This document shows, in pieces, positions 34,608 to 35,144 of a DNA stretch of 35,144 nt. The position numbers were made by a program, and so were the translations under genes. Below the pieces are notes generated by a model that saw nothing but the letters and a program-made list of their open reading frames with translations, had not been told where the DNA came from and ran no database searches. The DNA is from CAZOVB01 sp046541415. GTDB lineage: Bacteria > Planctomycetota > Phycisphaerae > SM23-33. Where the stretch lies: NCBI GenBank assembly GCA_046541415.1, contig JBKHDI010000038.1, forward strand, positions 1 to 35,144, in the 5' to 3' direction. The stretch's first letter is position 1. Each line of letters begins with the position of its first letter.

Positions 34608-35090
34608 ATGGGGCGCCTGGTCGGCTTCGCGGCCTTGGCAGGGCTCGGCCTGGCCATCCTGGCCTGCGTCGTGCTCATCCCTCCCTATGCGCGGCTCCAA
34701 TGGGCCCGGTACGACAAGGCCTGCAACCAGGCCATCAACGCCGACTACCAGGACAAACTCGCTGCCGAGCAGTTCTTCATCGACAGCCTCGAAACCGACG
34801 AAATCCTCATCGAACGACAGGCCGCCAGTACCCTCGGCGGACTCTTCGACCCCGACAGCTTCGGCGAACTGCAGCGCAGCCCCGACCTGCCCGCCAATCT
34901 GCTGAGCATCACACCCAATCCCCGACCCGCTCCCCCCTCCGGCTGGGTCATCCGCACCGCCGAACGACTCAAGGACGTCCGCATCCGCCGCGGCCTCTGC
35001 GTCCTGTCCGCCGTCGCCATCCTCGCCGCCGTCCTGCTCTTCTCCAATCCAGCCAAATACACCGACGCCCAATCCCCCGAAACCGCCTGA
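34608..35090 (+). CDS. Small two-span membrane protein after eno, weakly FtsB/DivIC-like
   Basis: A protein of 160 residues (183 if it begins at the ATG at 34539, inside the end of eno). It has an N-terminal membrane segment (about 4-26 of the shorter form), a middle region of about 100 residues and a second membrane segment near the C-terminus (RGLCVLSAVAILAAVLLF). The middle part contains KLAAEQFFIDSLETDEILIE followed by RQAASTLG, which recalls the E-x-IE-R-x-A-x3-LG pattern of septum-formation proteins FtsB/DivIC, often encoded near eno in other bacteria. The second membrane span is not normal for them, so this is only a hint. No good ribosome site is seen; coupling to eno is likely. Confidence 0.65.
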   Translation: MGRLVGFAALAGLGLAILACVVLIPPYARLQWARYDKACNQAINADYQDKLAAEQFFIDSLETDEILIERQAASTLGGLFDPDSFGELQRSPDLPANLLSITPNPRPAPPSGWVIRTAERLKDVRIRRGLCVLSAVAILAAVLLFSNPAKYTDAQSPETA

Positions 35091-35144
35091 GCAATCGCTA
35101 CCCCCGCATCCGTACCGCTTTCTTCTCCACCCCGGCAGCGCCGG

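Overview
The window is a GC-rich, densely coded bacterial chromosome segment. The gene set points to the Planctomycetota, probably a Phycisphaerae-like lineage. This rests on gene families and base composition only; there is no rRNA or other phylogenetic marker here. I see no tRNA, rRNA, CRISPR array, insertion sequence or phage gene.

Left part (1-15.2 kb): carbohydrate metabolism. gmd and fcl (minus strand, ATGA overlap) make GDP-L-fucose from GDP-mannose. A divergent gene encodes a two-domain L-fucokinase/GDP-fucose pyrophosphorylase (Fkp type), which makes the same product from free L-fucose. Fkp converges on an FAD-dependent oxidoreductase with the two stop codons sharing a CTAG. Next come a secreted polysaccharide-lyase-like protein, a LuxR-type regulator with a degenerate receiver, a PilZ protein, a sugar isomerase/epimerase-like TIM barrel, a frameshifted DinB-family gene and a secreted glycoside-hydrolase-like protein. 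Together this reads as a locus that builds fucosylated glycans and handles external polysaccharides; the link is inference from proximity.

Middle part (15.1-26 kb): rlmKL, a small membrane protein, and a decayed remnant in which the end of a CbiQ/EcfT permease is joined in frame to the end of a CbiO-type ATPase. Then come pmbA/tldE-like and tldD genes and a heterodimeric ABC exporter, all on the minus strand. Two non-coding candidates lie here. One is a possible ~160-nt RNA with C-rich loops ending in a strong terminator (18829-18991). The other is a 22-codon ORF with its own promoter, a 5' hairpin, a strong Shine-Dalgarno sequence and two tandem terminators just ahead of the ABC operon (25707-25950).

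Right part (26-35.1 kb): a secreted SGNH hydrolase, a MATE transporter, an MDR dehydrogenase without catalytic zinc ligands, a membrane protein of unknown function, a hybrid histidine kinase (MEDS-PAS-HisKA-HATPase-REC) and, on the plus strand, enolase followed by a small membrane protein that weakly resembles FtsB/DivIC.

I found no large undescribed system. The best leads are the 22-codon ORF/attenuator-like leader, the C-rich RNA candidate, the fused cobalt-transporter remnant, the lysine-rich tail on Gmd and the pseudo-receiver regulator.
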